A stretch of DNA of 64,000 nucleotides, from contig NZ_QHKS01000025.1 in assembly GCF_003353175.1 (NCBI RefSeq), positions 56,486-120,485 on the forward strand. The letters are read 5' to 3'. This DNA is from Paraburkholderia lacunae. Lineage in GTDB: Bacteria > Pseudomonadota > Gammaproteobacteria > Burkholderiales > Burkholderiaceae. The position numbers were made by a program, and so were the translations under genes. Positions 57,405 to 64,000 of this stretch are shown in pieces. The notes beneath the pieces are model-generated. The model was not told the origin of the DNA, did no database searches, and was given only the letters and a program-made list of their open reading frames with translations. The first letter of the stretch is position 1, and each line of letters begins with the position of its first letter.

Positions 57405-59801
57405 ATGCAATCCACGTCTCCTACGTCCCCGCCGCCCGCACCGCGGAAGCGCAAACGCCCGTTGTGGCTCAAGCTCGTCCTTGGCTTTGTGGGTCTGATC
57501 GTCGCAGGCATTCTGTGCGTGCTGCTGGTGCTCGGCTACGCGTTGGTGGTGGCGACGCCGAACCTGCCGTCGCTCGATGCGCTCACCGACTACCGGCCCA
57601 AGGTGCCGCTTCGCATCTATACGGCCGACCACGTGCTGATCGGCGAATTCGGTGAAGAACGGCGCGACGTCGTGCATATTCAGGACGTGCCCGATAGCCT
57701 GAAGAAGGCCGTGCTCGCCATCGAAGACGCGCGCTTCTACGATCACGGCGGCGTCGACCTGACCGGCATCGCGCGGGCAGGCTTCGTCGCGCTGACCAAT
57801 GGCCACGCAACGCAGGGCGCGAGCACGATCACGATGCAGGTGGCGCGCAACTTTTTCCTGTCGAGCGAGAAGACCTATACGCGCAAAATCTACGAGATGC
57901 TGCTCGCGTACAAGATCGAATCGAAGCTGACGAAAGATCAGATTCTCGAGGTCTACATGAATCAGATCTATCTCGGCCAGCGCGCGTACGGCTTCGCGAG
58001 TGCGGCACGGGTGTACTTCGGCAAAGATCTGAAGGATCTGACGCTGGCTGAATCGGCGATGCTGGCCGGCCTGCCGAAGGCGCCGTCGGCGTACAACCCG
58101 GTGGTCAATCCGAAACGCGCGAAGGTGCGGCAGGAGTACATCCTGCAGCGCATGTACGAACTGCATTACATCACCCAGGAACAGTACGACGCGGCAAGCA
58201 GGCAGCCGCTCGTCGTCAAGGGTGCCGGCAAGGAATTCAGCGTGCACGCGGAGTACGTCGCGGAAATGGTGCGGCAGATGATGTACGCGCAGTATCGCGA
58301 AGAGGCCTACACGCGCGGCCTGAACGTCGTCACGACAGTCGACTCGGCCGACCAGGACGTCGCTTATCGTGCGCTGCGCAAAGGTCTGATGGACTATGAA
58401 CGGCGCCACGGCTATCGCGGCCCGGAGGCGTTCATCGACTTGCCGTCCGATGCGGACGACCGCGAACAGGCGATCGACGACGCCCTGCTCGAACATCCCG
58501 ACAACGGCGAAATCATCGCAGCGGTGGTGACCGCGGCGAGCCCGCAGCAGGTGCAGGCCACCTTCATCGACGGCAACGTCGCGACCATTCAGGGCGACGG
58601 CCTGCGCTTCGCCGCGTTCGCGCTCGGCACGCGCGCGCAGCCGAATCAACGCGTGCGGCCCGGCGCGATCATCCGTCTGGTCAAGGGCGACGACGGCAGC
58701 TGGTCGATCACGCAATTGCCGCAAGTCGAAGGCGCGTTCGTGTCGGTGATTCCGCAGGACGGCGCGATTCGCGCGCTGGTCGGCGGCTTCGATTTCAACA
58801 AGAACAAGTTCAATCACGTCACCCAGGCCTGGCGGCAGCCGGGTTCGAGCTTCAAGCCGTTCATCTATTCGGCGTCGCTCGAAAAAGGGCTCGGACCGGC
58901 CACGGTCATCAACGACGCGCCGCTCTTTTTCAGCGCCGCTGAAACCGGCGGCCAGGCGTGGGAGCCGAAAAACTATGGCGGTGGTTTCGACGGTCCGATG
59001 ACGATGCGCACCGCGTTGCAGAAGTCGAAGAATCTCGTCTCGATCCGCATCCTGAACCAGATCGGCACCAAGTACGCGCAGCAGTACATCACGCGTTTCG
59101 GCTTCGACGCGGATCGTCACCCGGCTTATCTGCCGATGGCGCTCGGCGCGGGTCTCGTCACGCCGTTGCAGATGGCTGGCGCGTTCTCAGTGTTCGCCAA
59201 CGGCGGTTATCGGATCAACCCATACCTGATCGCCGAAGTCACCGACCAGCGCGGTGTCGTGGTCGCGCATGCGCAACCGCTGGTCGCCGAGCAGAGCGCG
59301 CCGCACGCGATCGAACCGCGTAATGCGTACGTGATGAACAGCCTGCTGCAAAGCGTGGCGCAACGCGGCACGGGCGCGAAATCCAACGTGTTGAAGCGCA
59401 CCGATCTCGCCGGCAAGACCGGCACCACCAACGATTCACGCGACGCATGGTTCGCCGGTTATCAGCACACGCTGACGGCCATTGCATGGATCGGTTACGA
59501 CAATCCGCGCAGTCTGGGCGACCGCGAAACCGGCGGCGGTCTGGCGTTGCCGGTGTGGATCGACTACATGGGACGCGCGCTCAAGGGCGTGCCGGAATAC
59601 AAGATGCCGATGCCGGACGACGTCACCGAAGTCGGCTCAGAGCTGTATTTCGACGACTTCACGCCTGGGCATGGCTTCATCGCGACAGTCGGCGTGAGTC
59701 AGGCGACGCTCGATGCGCAGGCCTCGGCGGCCGAGGCGGCGCCCCAGCAAGTCGGCGAACAGGAAAAGCAGGACATCATGAATCTGTTCCGCGGGCACTA
59801 G
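57405..59801 (+). CDS. mrcA: Penicillin-binding protein 1A
   Basis: 798 residues. N-terminal membrane helix, GT51 glycosyltransferase (EDARFYDHGGVDLTGIARAG, QGASTITMQVARNFFL with catalytic Glu), an OB-like insert, then a transpeptidase with the SXXK nucleophile (GSSFKPF), SKN, and KTGTTND. It polymerises and crosslinks peptidoglycan at the inner membrane. Divergent from pilM, a neighbourhood conserved widely in proteobacteria. Confidence 0.96.
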   Translation: MQSTSPTSPPPAPRKRKRPLWLKLVLGFVGLIVAGILCVLLVLGYALVVATPNLPSLDALTDYRPKVPLRIYTADHVLIGEFGEERRDVVHIQDVPDSLKKAVLAIEDARFYDHGGVDLTGIARAGFVALTNGHATQGASTITMQVARNFFLSSEKTYTRKIYEMLLAYKIESKLTKDQILEVYMNQIYLGQRAYGFASAARVYFGKDLKDLTLAESAMLAGLPKAPSAYNPVVNPKRAKVRQEYILQRMYELHYITQEQYDAASRQPLVVKGAGKEFSVHAEYVAEMVRQMMYAQYREEAYTRGLNVVTTVDSADQDVAYRALRKGLMDYERRHGYRGPEAFIDLPSDADDREQAIDDALLEHPDNGEIIAAVVTAASPQQVQATFIDGNVATIQGDGLRFAAFALGTRAQPNQRVRPGAIIRLVKGDDGSWSITQLPQVEGAFVSVIPQDGAIRALVGGFDFNKNKFNHVTQAWRQPGSSFKPFIYSASLEKGLGPATVINDAPLFFSAAETGGQAWEPKNYGGGFDGPMTMRTALQKSKNLVSIRILNQIGTKYAQQYITRFGFDADRHPAYLPMALGAGLVTPLQMAGAFSVFANGGYRINPYLIAEVTDQRGVVVAHAQPLVAEQSAPHAIEPRNAYVMNSLLQSVAQRGTGAKSNVLKRTDLAGKTGTTNDSRDAWFAGYQHTLTAIAWIGYDNPRSLGDRETGGGLALPVWIDYMGRALKGVPEYKMPMPDDVTEVGSELYFDDFTPGHGFIATVGVSQATLDAQASAAEAAPQQVGEQEKQDIMNLFRGH

Positions 59802-59835
59802 CGCCTGTGGCGCCTGAACCGCGCAGAACTTGTCA

Positions 59836-59874
59836 AAACGAAACCGCCGCGCTCGATGCGCGGCGGTTTCGTTT
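59836..59874. terminator. Bidirectional intrinsic terminator between mrcA and cyaY
   Basis: A 17-bp stem AACGAAACCGCCGCGC … GCGCGGCGGTTTCGTT with a 4-base loop sits between the two convergent stops. Confidence 0.92.
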
Positions 59875-59911
59875 CGGCGGCTGTTTCAGCGGTGGGCTTT
59901 ACGCTTCAAAT

Positions 59912-60229
59912 TTACGCTTCAAAGCGGACCGGTTCGCCAGCCTGCTGCGTCGCGTAGTCCGATAACGCCGCGAAAAATTCCGTGCCGCTGCGAGTATCGC
60001 GCCACTCGCCGTCGACGAAACGGAAGTGGAAACCACCCGCTTTCGCGGCGATCCAGATCTCGCTCATCGGCGGTTGCAGGTTCACGATAATCTTCGAGCG
60101 GTTCTCGAATTCGAGGGTCAGGACATTGCCGCTACGCTCGAATTCGATGTCTGCTTCCGTGTCGTCGAGCGCGCGTTCGATGGCGGCTAGCGCGGCTTCC
60201 GCGCGGGTCAGGTATTCACTATCGGACAT
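59912..60229 (-). CDS. cyaY: Frataxin-like iron-sulfur assembly protein CyaY
   Basis: 105 residues: acidic first helix (DDTEADIEFERSG), the strand NVLTLEFENRSKIIVNLQPP, EIWIAAKAGGFHF and the C-terminal RSGTEFFAALSDYA helix. Binds iron and modulates IscS activity. The start at 60229 (MSDSEYL) is preferred to the ATG at 60241. Convergent with mrcA and divergent from the lptM-like gene. Confidence 0.96.
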   Translation of the reverse strand: MSDSEYLTRAEAALAAIERALDDTEADIEFERSGNVLTLEFENRSKIIVNLQPPMSEIWIAAKAGGFHFRFVDGEWRDTRSGTEFFAALSDYATQQAGEPVRFEA

Positions 60230-60264
60230 GCTAAACTCCATCGATTCATTATTCAGGGACAGTC

Positions 60265-60612
60265 ATGCGAGTCGTATCTCGGATGCGCGCGGCGGCGCCC
60301 GGCCGCGCGATTGTAGCGGTTTTAGCCATTCTCGCAGGTTGCGCACTCAGCGGCTGCGGGCAGCGCGGTTCGCTCTACTTGCCGACCGTGCCGCCGTTGC
60401 CGGCCAAGCCCATCGATCGCACGCAACCGCCGTCGCCGGACGAAGTGAAACCCGGCGCGGAAACCGCCTCCGGAATTGGCACCGTACCCGACACGTCGGG
60501 CACGCCGCTCTCGTTGGCGCCGGAAAGCGAACTCGCCACGCCGCCCTCGTCCGCTGCATCCGCTGCCACGGCAGCCCCGCTGCCCGCCTCCGCCGTCACC
60601 CCCGTTCAATAA
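60265..60612 (+). CDS. lptM: LptM/YifL-like small lipoprotein
   Basis: 115 residues. Lipobox LSGC (Cys near residue 32) immediately followed by GQRGSLYLP, the conserved N-terminal motif of LptM (YifL), the lipoprotein that helps assemble the LptDE lipopolysaccharide translocon. A Pro/Ala/Ser-rich tail follows. Nine bases before lysA, the usual cyaY-lptM-lysA arrangement. Confidence 0.88.
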   Translation: MRVVSRMRAAAPGRAIVAVLAILAGCALSGCGQRGSLYLPTVPPLPAKPIDRTQPPSPDEVKPGAETASGIGTVPDTSGTPLSLAPESELATPPSSAASAATAAPLPASAVTPVQ

Positions 60613-60621
60613 GACTTTCGC

Positions 60622-61884
60622 ATGACTCGATCCGCATTTGACTACGTCGACGGCGTATTGCACGCCGAAGGCGTGTCCGCCGTCTCACTCGCCGAACAGT
60701 TCGGCACGCCGCTGTACGTGTACTCGCGCGCCGCGCTCACCGAAGCATGGAACGCGTATGCCGGCGCCTGCGCAGGCCGTCGCGCGAGCGTGCACGTCGC
60801 CGTCAAGGCGAACAGCAATCTCGCAGTGCTGAACGTGTTCGCGCGTCTCGGCGCAGGCTTCGACATCGTGTCGGGCGGCGAACTGGCGCGTGTGCTGGCG
60901 GCCGGCGGCAAAGCGGAAAACACCGTGTTCTCCGGTGTCGGCAAGAACGCGGATGAAATGCGCGAGGCGCTCGCGGCCGGCGTCAAATGCTTCAACGTCG
61001 AATCGATTCCGGAACTGGACCGCCTGAACGCGGTTGCCGCGGCAATGGGCAAGAAGGCGCCGGTGTCGCTGCGCGTGAATCCGGACGTCGATGCGAAGAC
61101 CCATCCGTATATTTCCACCGGCCTGAAGTCGAACAAGTTCGGCGTCGCGTTCGAGGATGCACGCGCCACCTATCGCGCCGCCGCGGCGATGACGCATCTC
61201 GACGTAGTCGGCATCGATTGCCATATCGGCTCGCAGATCACCGAAGTCGCGCCGTATCTGGACGCGGTCGATAAGGTGCTGGAACTGGTCGAGCAGATCG
61301 AGCAGGATGGCGTGAAGATTCGCCACATCGACGTAGGCGGCGGTCTCGGCATTACCTACGACGACGAAACGCCGCCGGCAATCGGCGACTTCGTGCGCAC
61401 CGTGCTCGATCGCATCGAAGCGCGCGGTCACGGCCACCGCGAGGTGTACTTCGAGCCGGGCCGTTCGCTGGTGGGCAATGCCGGCGTGCTGCTCACCCGT
61501 GTCGAGTTTCTGAAACCGGGCGCGGAAAAGAATTTCGCCATTGTCGACGCTGCGATGACCGATCTCGCGCGCCCCGCGATGTACGAGGCGTATCACGCGA
61601 TCGACACGGTCGTTAAGAACAAAGTGCCCGCTCATGTGTACGACGTGGTCGGGCCGGTTTGCGAAAGCGGCGATTGGCTGGGCCGCGAGCGTCTGCTGGC
61701 AGTCGAACCGGGCGATCTGCTGGCGATTCGCTCGGCCGGCGCGTACGGCTTCGTGATGAGCTCGAACTACAACACGCGTCCGCGCGCGGCCGAGGTCATG
61801 ATCGATGGTACACAAGCGCATGTGGTTCGCGCTCGCGAAGAAGTAAGGCAACTGTTTGCAGGCGAAACGATCTTGCCGGCGTAA
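60622..61884 (+). CDS. lysA: Diaminopimelate decarboxylase
   Basis: 420-residue fold-type III PLP enzyme: VAVKANSNLAVL (PLP Lys near 62), FDIVSGGEL, GIDCHIGSQI, HIDVGGGLGI, YFEPGRSLVGNAG and VVGPVCESGDWLG, the Cys of the dimer active site. Last step of lysine synthesis from meso-DAP. Co-transcribed with the lptM-like gene. Confidence 0.97.
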   Translation: MTRSAFDYVDGVLHAEGVSAVSLAEQFGTPLYVYSRAALTEAWNAYAGACAGRRASVHVAVKANSNLAVLNVFARLGAGFDIVSGGELARVLAAGGKAENTVFSGVGKNADEMREALAAGVKCFNVESIPELDRLNAVAAAMGKKAPVSLRVNPDVDAKTHPYISTGLKSNKFGVAFEDARATYRAAAAMTHLDVVGIDCHIGSQITEVAPYLDAVDKVLELVEQIEQDGVKIRHIDVGGGLGITYDDETPPAIGDFVRTVLDRIEARGHGHREVYFEPGRSLVGNAGVLLTRVEFLKPGAEKNFAIVDAAMTDLARPAMYEAYHAIDTVVKNKVPAHVYDVVGPVCESGDWLGRERLLAVEPGDLLAIRSAGAYGFVMSSNYNTRPRAAEVMIDGTQAHVVRAREEVRQLFAGETILPA

Positions 61885-61929
61885 ACGTCAAAATCAGCGT
61901 CAAAACCTGCGCCAACGCCAACGCAGCAT

Positions 61930-61965
61930 AAAAAAGGCGATGCCACCGCGGCATCGCCTTTTTCT
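61930..61965. terminator. Intrinsic terminator between lysA and msrQ
   Basis: AAAAAAGGCGATGCC-ACCGC-GGCATCGCCTTTTT: a 13-bp stem with flanking A and T runs between convergent genes. Confidence 0.92.
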
Positions 61966-61987
61966 ATTTGCGCGCCGTACAGCGTGG

Positions 61988-62683
61988 TCAGCGCGTGTTC
62001 AACCTCCGCTCACGCAGCCATACGATGAACCGCCATCCCAATAGCGCGATCATGATCGCGCCGTAAATCTTCGGCAGCAGCAGATCATGCTTGCCCGCCT
62101 TCATCCACCAGAAATGCAGAATCGCGAGCGCGCCGATCGCATAGATCGCACGATGCAGCGTCTGCCAGCGGCGCCCGAGTTTGCGCACCATCGCGCGCGG
62201 CGACGTGAGCGCCAACGCGATCAACAACACAAACGCGGCAAAGCCAACGGTGATGAACGGCCGCTTGCCGATATCCTTCAGAATCGCCGCGACATCGAAC
62301 CATTTGTCGAACCACAGGTAGGTCGTGAAGTGCAGCGTCGCGTAGAAAAACGCATACAGGCCGAGCATGCGACGGAACCGCAGCAGCGCCGGCACGCCGC
62401 TCAACCGCCGCAACGGCGTCACGGCCAAGGTGACGCAGAGAAACACAAGGGTCCAGAGCCCCGTCGAGCGCGTGATGAACTCGATCGGATTCGCGCCGAG
62501 CCGGTCGGTCATACCGAACAACACGATGCGCGCGAGCGGATACCACGCGGCGATAAACACCGCAATCTTCGCCGGTACGACCCAGCGCACGCCGGCCGCA
62601 GGCCGCCTGGCGGCCGCCGATGCGGATTGCGCTCGCAGCACCTGGCGCGCGGTTGGAGCAACAGGTTGCGTATCGGAAGCCAT
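61988..62683 (-). CDS. msrQ: Haem-containing membrane subunit MsrQ
   Basis: 231 residues, about six membrane segments, with the ferric-reductase-like haem ligands in MLGLYAFFYATLHFTTYLWF and WQTLHRAIYAIGALAILHFWWM. It passes quinol electrons to MsrP in the periplasm. The start at 62683 is 11 bases after the msrP stop; the much longer frame upstream is shadow of msrP. Confidence 0.93.
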   Translation of the reverse strand: MASDTQPVAPTARQVLRAQSASAAARRPAAGVRWVVPAKIAVFIAAWYPLARIVLFGMTDRLGANPIEFITRSTGLWTLVFLCVTLAVTPLRRLSGVPALLRFRRMLGLYAFFYATLHFTTYLWFDKWFDVAAILKDIGKRPFITVGFAAFVLLIALALTSPRAMVRKLGRRWQTLHRAIYAIGALAILHFWWMKAGKHDLLLPKIYGAIMIALLGWRFIVWLRERRLNTR

Positions 62684-62694
62684 GTTCACGCTGC

Positions 62695-63690
62695 TCAAAA
62701 GTTCTTCTTCAGGTCCATGCCCTGATACAGCGACGCGACCTGATCGCCGTAGCCGTTGAACATCAGCGTCTTGCGTTTGGGCGTGAAAAAACCGTCCTCG
62801 CCGATGCGCCGCTCGGTCGCCTGGCTCCAGCGCGGATGGTCGACGTTCGGGTTGACGTTCGAATAGAAACCGTATTCGTTCGACGCGTACGTGTTCCAGC
62901 TGGTTGGCGGCTGCCTGTCGAGAAAGCGGATCTTCACCAGCGACTTCGCGCTCTTGAAGCCGTATTTCCAGGGCACCACGACACGGACCGGCGCGCCGTT
63001 CTGATTCGGCAGCACCTGGCCGTAGACGCCCATCGTCAGCAGCGTCAGCGGATTCATGGCCTCGTCCATCCGCAAACCTTCGGAATACGGCCAATCGAGC
63101 ACCGGCGTCGACAGGCCCGGCATCTGCGATGGATCGGCAAGCGTAATGAACTGGACGTATCTGGCGTTGCCGGTGGGCTGGACCCGCTTGATCAGCTCGG
63201 ATAGCGGCACGCCGATCCACGGAATCACCATCGACCAACCCTCGACGCAACGCAGCCGGTACACACGCTCCTCGAGCGGCGCAAGCTTCAGCAATTCGTC
63301 GATGTCGTACACCTTCGGATTCTTCACCTCGCCTTCGACGCTCACCTTCCACGGATGTGGCCGAAGCGTGCCGGCGTTCTGCGCCGGATCGGCTTTATCC
63401 GTACCGAACTCGTAGTAGTTGTTGTAGGTGGTGACGTCCTTGAACGGCGTGATCTTGTCGAGCGCGACGAACTTCGCGTTGGTCTTTGCCGCCAGCTTTT
63501 GCGCCTTCGGATCCGGCGACGCATACGCCGCCAGCGCTTCGCCATTCACACCGATCAGACTGCCGAGCGCCACCGCGCCCGCCGCCTGCAACACGCGCCG
63601 CCGGTTCTCGAAGACGCGCTGCGGCGTGATTTCGCTGCGCGCGATGTCATCGCCGGTGAGTTGAATTCTGTCGCTTCGCTTGATCCACAT
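62695..63690 (-). CDS. msrP: Periplasmic methionine-sulfoxide reductase MsrP
   Basis: 331 residues of the molybdopterin sulfite-oxidase fold. Tat signal with twin arginine (ENRRRVLQAAGAVALGSL), then the Mo-ligand Cys in YRLRCVEGWSM and PWIGVPLSELI, VVPWKYGFKSAKSLV. It repairs oxidised methionine in envelope proteins. Exported by the Tat system encoded at 4.6-6.2 kb. Confidence 0.95.
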   Translation of the reverse strand: MWIKRSDRIQLTGDDIARSEITPQRVFENRRRVLQAAGAVALGSLIGVNGEALAAYASPDPKAQKLAAKTNAKFVALDKITPFKDVTTYNNYYEFGTDKADPAQNAGTLRPHPWKVSVEGEVKNPKVYDIDELLKLAPLEERVYRLRCVEGWSMVIPWIGVPLSELIKRVQPTGNARYVQFITLADPSQMPGLSTPVLDWPYSEGLRMDEAMNPLTLLTMGVYGQVLPNQNGAPVRVVVPWKYGFKSAKSLVKIRFLDRQPPTSWNTYASNEYGFYSNVNPNVDHPRWSQATERRIGEDGFFTPKRKTLMFNGYGDQVASLYQGMDLKKNF

Positions 63691-63818
63691 CGTGCTGCTC
63701 CTTGCCGGCCCGTTGGTAGGTACGCCTTACGGGGCCATATTGATGATCGGCACGCCTCGCCATTCACGCGTACTGCTCTAACAAACACGCTGGCCGCTGC
63801 AAATATTCCGCCAGCCGT

Positions 63819-63851
63819 AAAAAAACCGCCGGTGCGGAGCACGCGGCGGTT
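63819..63851 (-). terminator. Intrinsic terminator of the ccsB-type gene
   Basis: Minus strand AACCGCCG … CGGCGGTT followed by seven T, 26 bases past the stop. Confidence 0.88.
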
Positions 63852-63876
63852 CTTGGTCGCTTCAGAACGGCGGATA

Positions 63877-64000
63877 TTACAGCTTGCCGTAGCTATGCAG
63901 CCCCGACAGGAACATGTTGACGCCGAGGAACGCGAAGGTCGTCACCAGCAGGCCGGTCAGCGCCCACCAGGCCGCCGCCGCGCCGCGCAGGCCCTTCATC
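63877..64000 (-). CDS. ccsB: Cytochrome c biogenesis protein CcsB/ResC type, C terminus (cut by window edge)
   Basis: The last 40 codons are visible. They encode AAWWALTGLLVTTFAFLGVNMFLSGLHSYGKL: a terminal membrane helix and the short SGLHSYG tail typical of the ResC/CcsB (CcsA-type, WWD-bearing) haem-handling protein of system II cytochrome c maturation. The msrPQ genes downstream and the petABC cytochromes elsewhere fit. The WWD domain is outside the window. Confidence 0.75.
   Translation of the reverse strand, partial: MKGLRGAAAAWWALTGLLVTTFAFLGVNMFLSGLHSYGKL

Noticed and set aside
57291..59120. 609-codon open frame antisense to PBP1A
   Set aside because: Shadow frame; PBP1A motifs on the plus strand are complete.

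Overview
The window is high-GC chromosomal DNA from a betaproteobacterium, most likely Paraburkholderia or a close Burkholderiaceae relative. The basis is the conserved backbone order (petABC; murA-his-tat run; mla operon; gltBD; pilMNOQ-aroKB-dgt), the dense 4-base ATGA gene overlaps, and the protein sequences themselves. I see no tRNA, rRNA, CRISPR array, prophage or intact insertion sequence. The genus call is from sequence familiarity, not a search.

Layout. 1-2.2 kb: cytochrome bc1 genes petA-petB-petC (minus; petC runs off the left edge). 2.4-4.4 kb: a Nif3-like protein divergent from a membrane-anchored DegS/AlgW-like protease. 4.6-18.7 kb: one long minus-strand run, read right to left as ABC exporter (ATPase, permease), bolA-like, murA, hisG-D-C-B, a marC-like gene, hisH-A-F-I-E, a small membrane protein, a HIT protein and tatA-B-C. 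18.9-23.2 kb: complete mlaFEDACB operon for retrograde phospholipid transport, closed by a terminator. 23.3-27.0 kb: thiO-thiS-thiG-thiE behind a clear TPP riboswitch, with a previously unmarked 36-codon leader ORF translationally overlapping thiO. 27.5-31.4 kb: SbmA/BacA-like ABC transporter, an SDR-like protein lacking its catalytic tyrosine, and two uncharacterised exported proteins.

31.5-37.8 kb is the least conventional part: two closely similar OmpR-type regulators, one EnvZ-like kinase, and between them a minus-strand four-gene set containing an isolated flgH (flagellar L-ring lipoprotein) with three small or secreted proteins of unknown function. Next to it is a Tat-exported lipoprotein of the tyrosine-phosphatase fold whose catalytic cysteine is serine. 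38-40.6 kb: MFS transporter plus DadA-like FAD dehydrogenase. 40.8-47.1 kb: glutamate synthase gltB-gltD. 47.4-48.1 kb: a RAYT-type transposase relative that has lost its HUH histidines. 48.3-49.7 kb: OmpW-like porin and a DUF883 protein. 49.8-57.2 kb: pilM-pilN-(pilO/pilP fusion)-pilQ-aroK-aroB-dgt. 57.4-64.0 kb: PBP1A, cyaY, lptM-like lipoprotein, lysA, msrPQ, and the end of a ccsB/resB-type cytochrome c biogenesis gene.

Most of the window is core metabolism and envelope biogenesis. Candidates for new biology are three apparently degraded-active-site proteins kept as intact ORFs (phosphatase, SDR, RAYT), the orphan flgH two-component island, the PilO-PilP fusion and the thi leader ORF.
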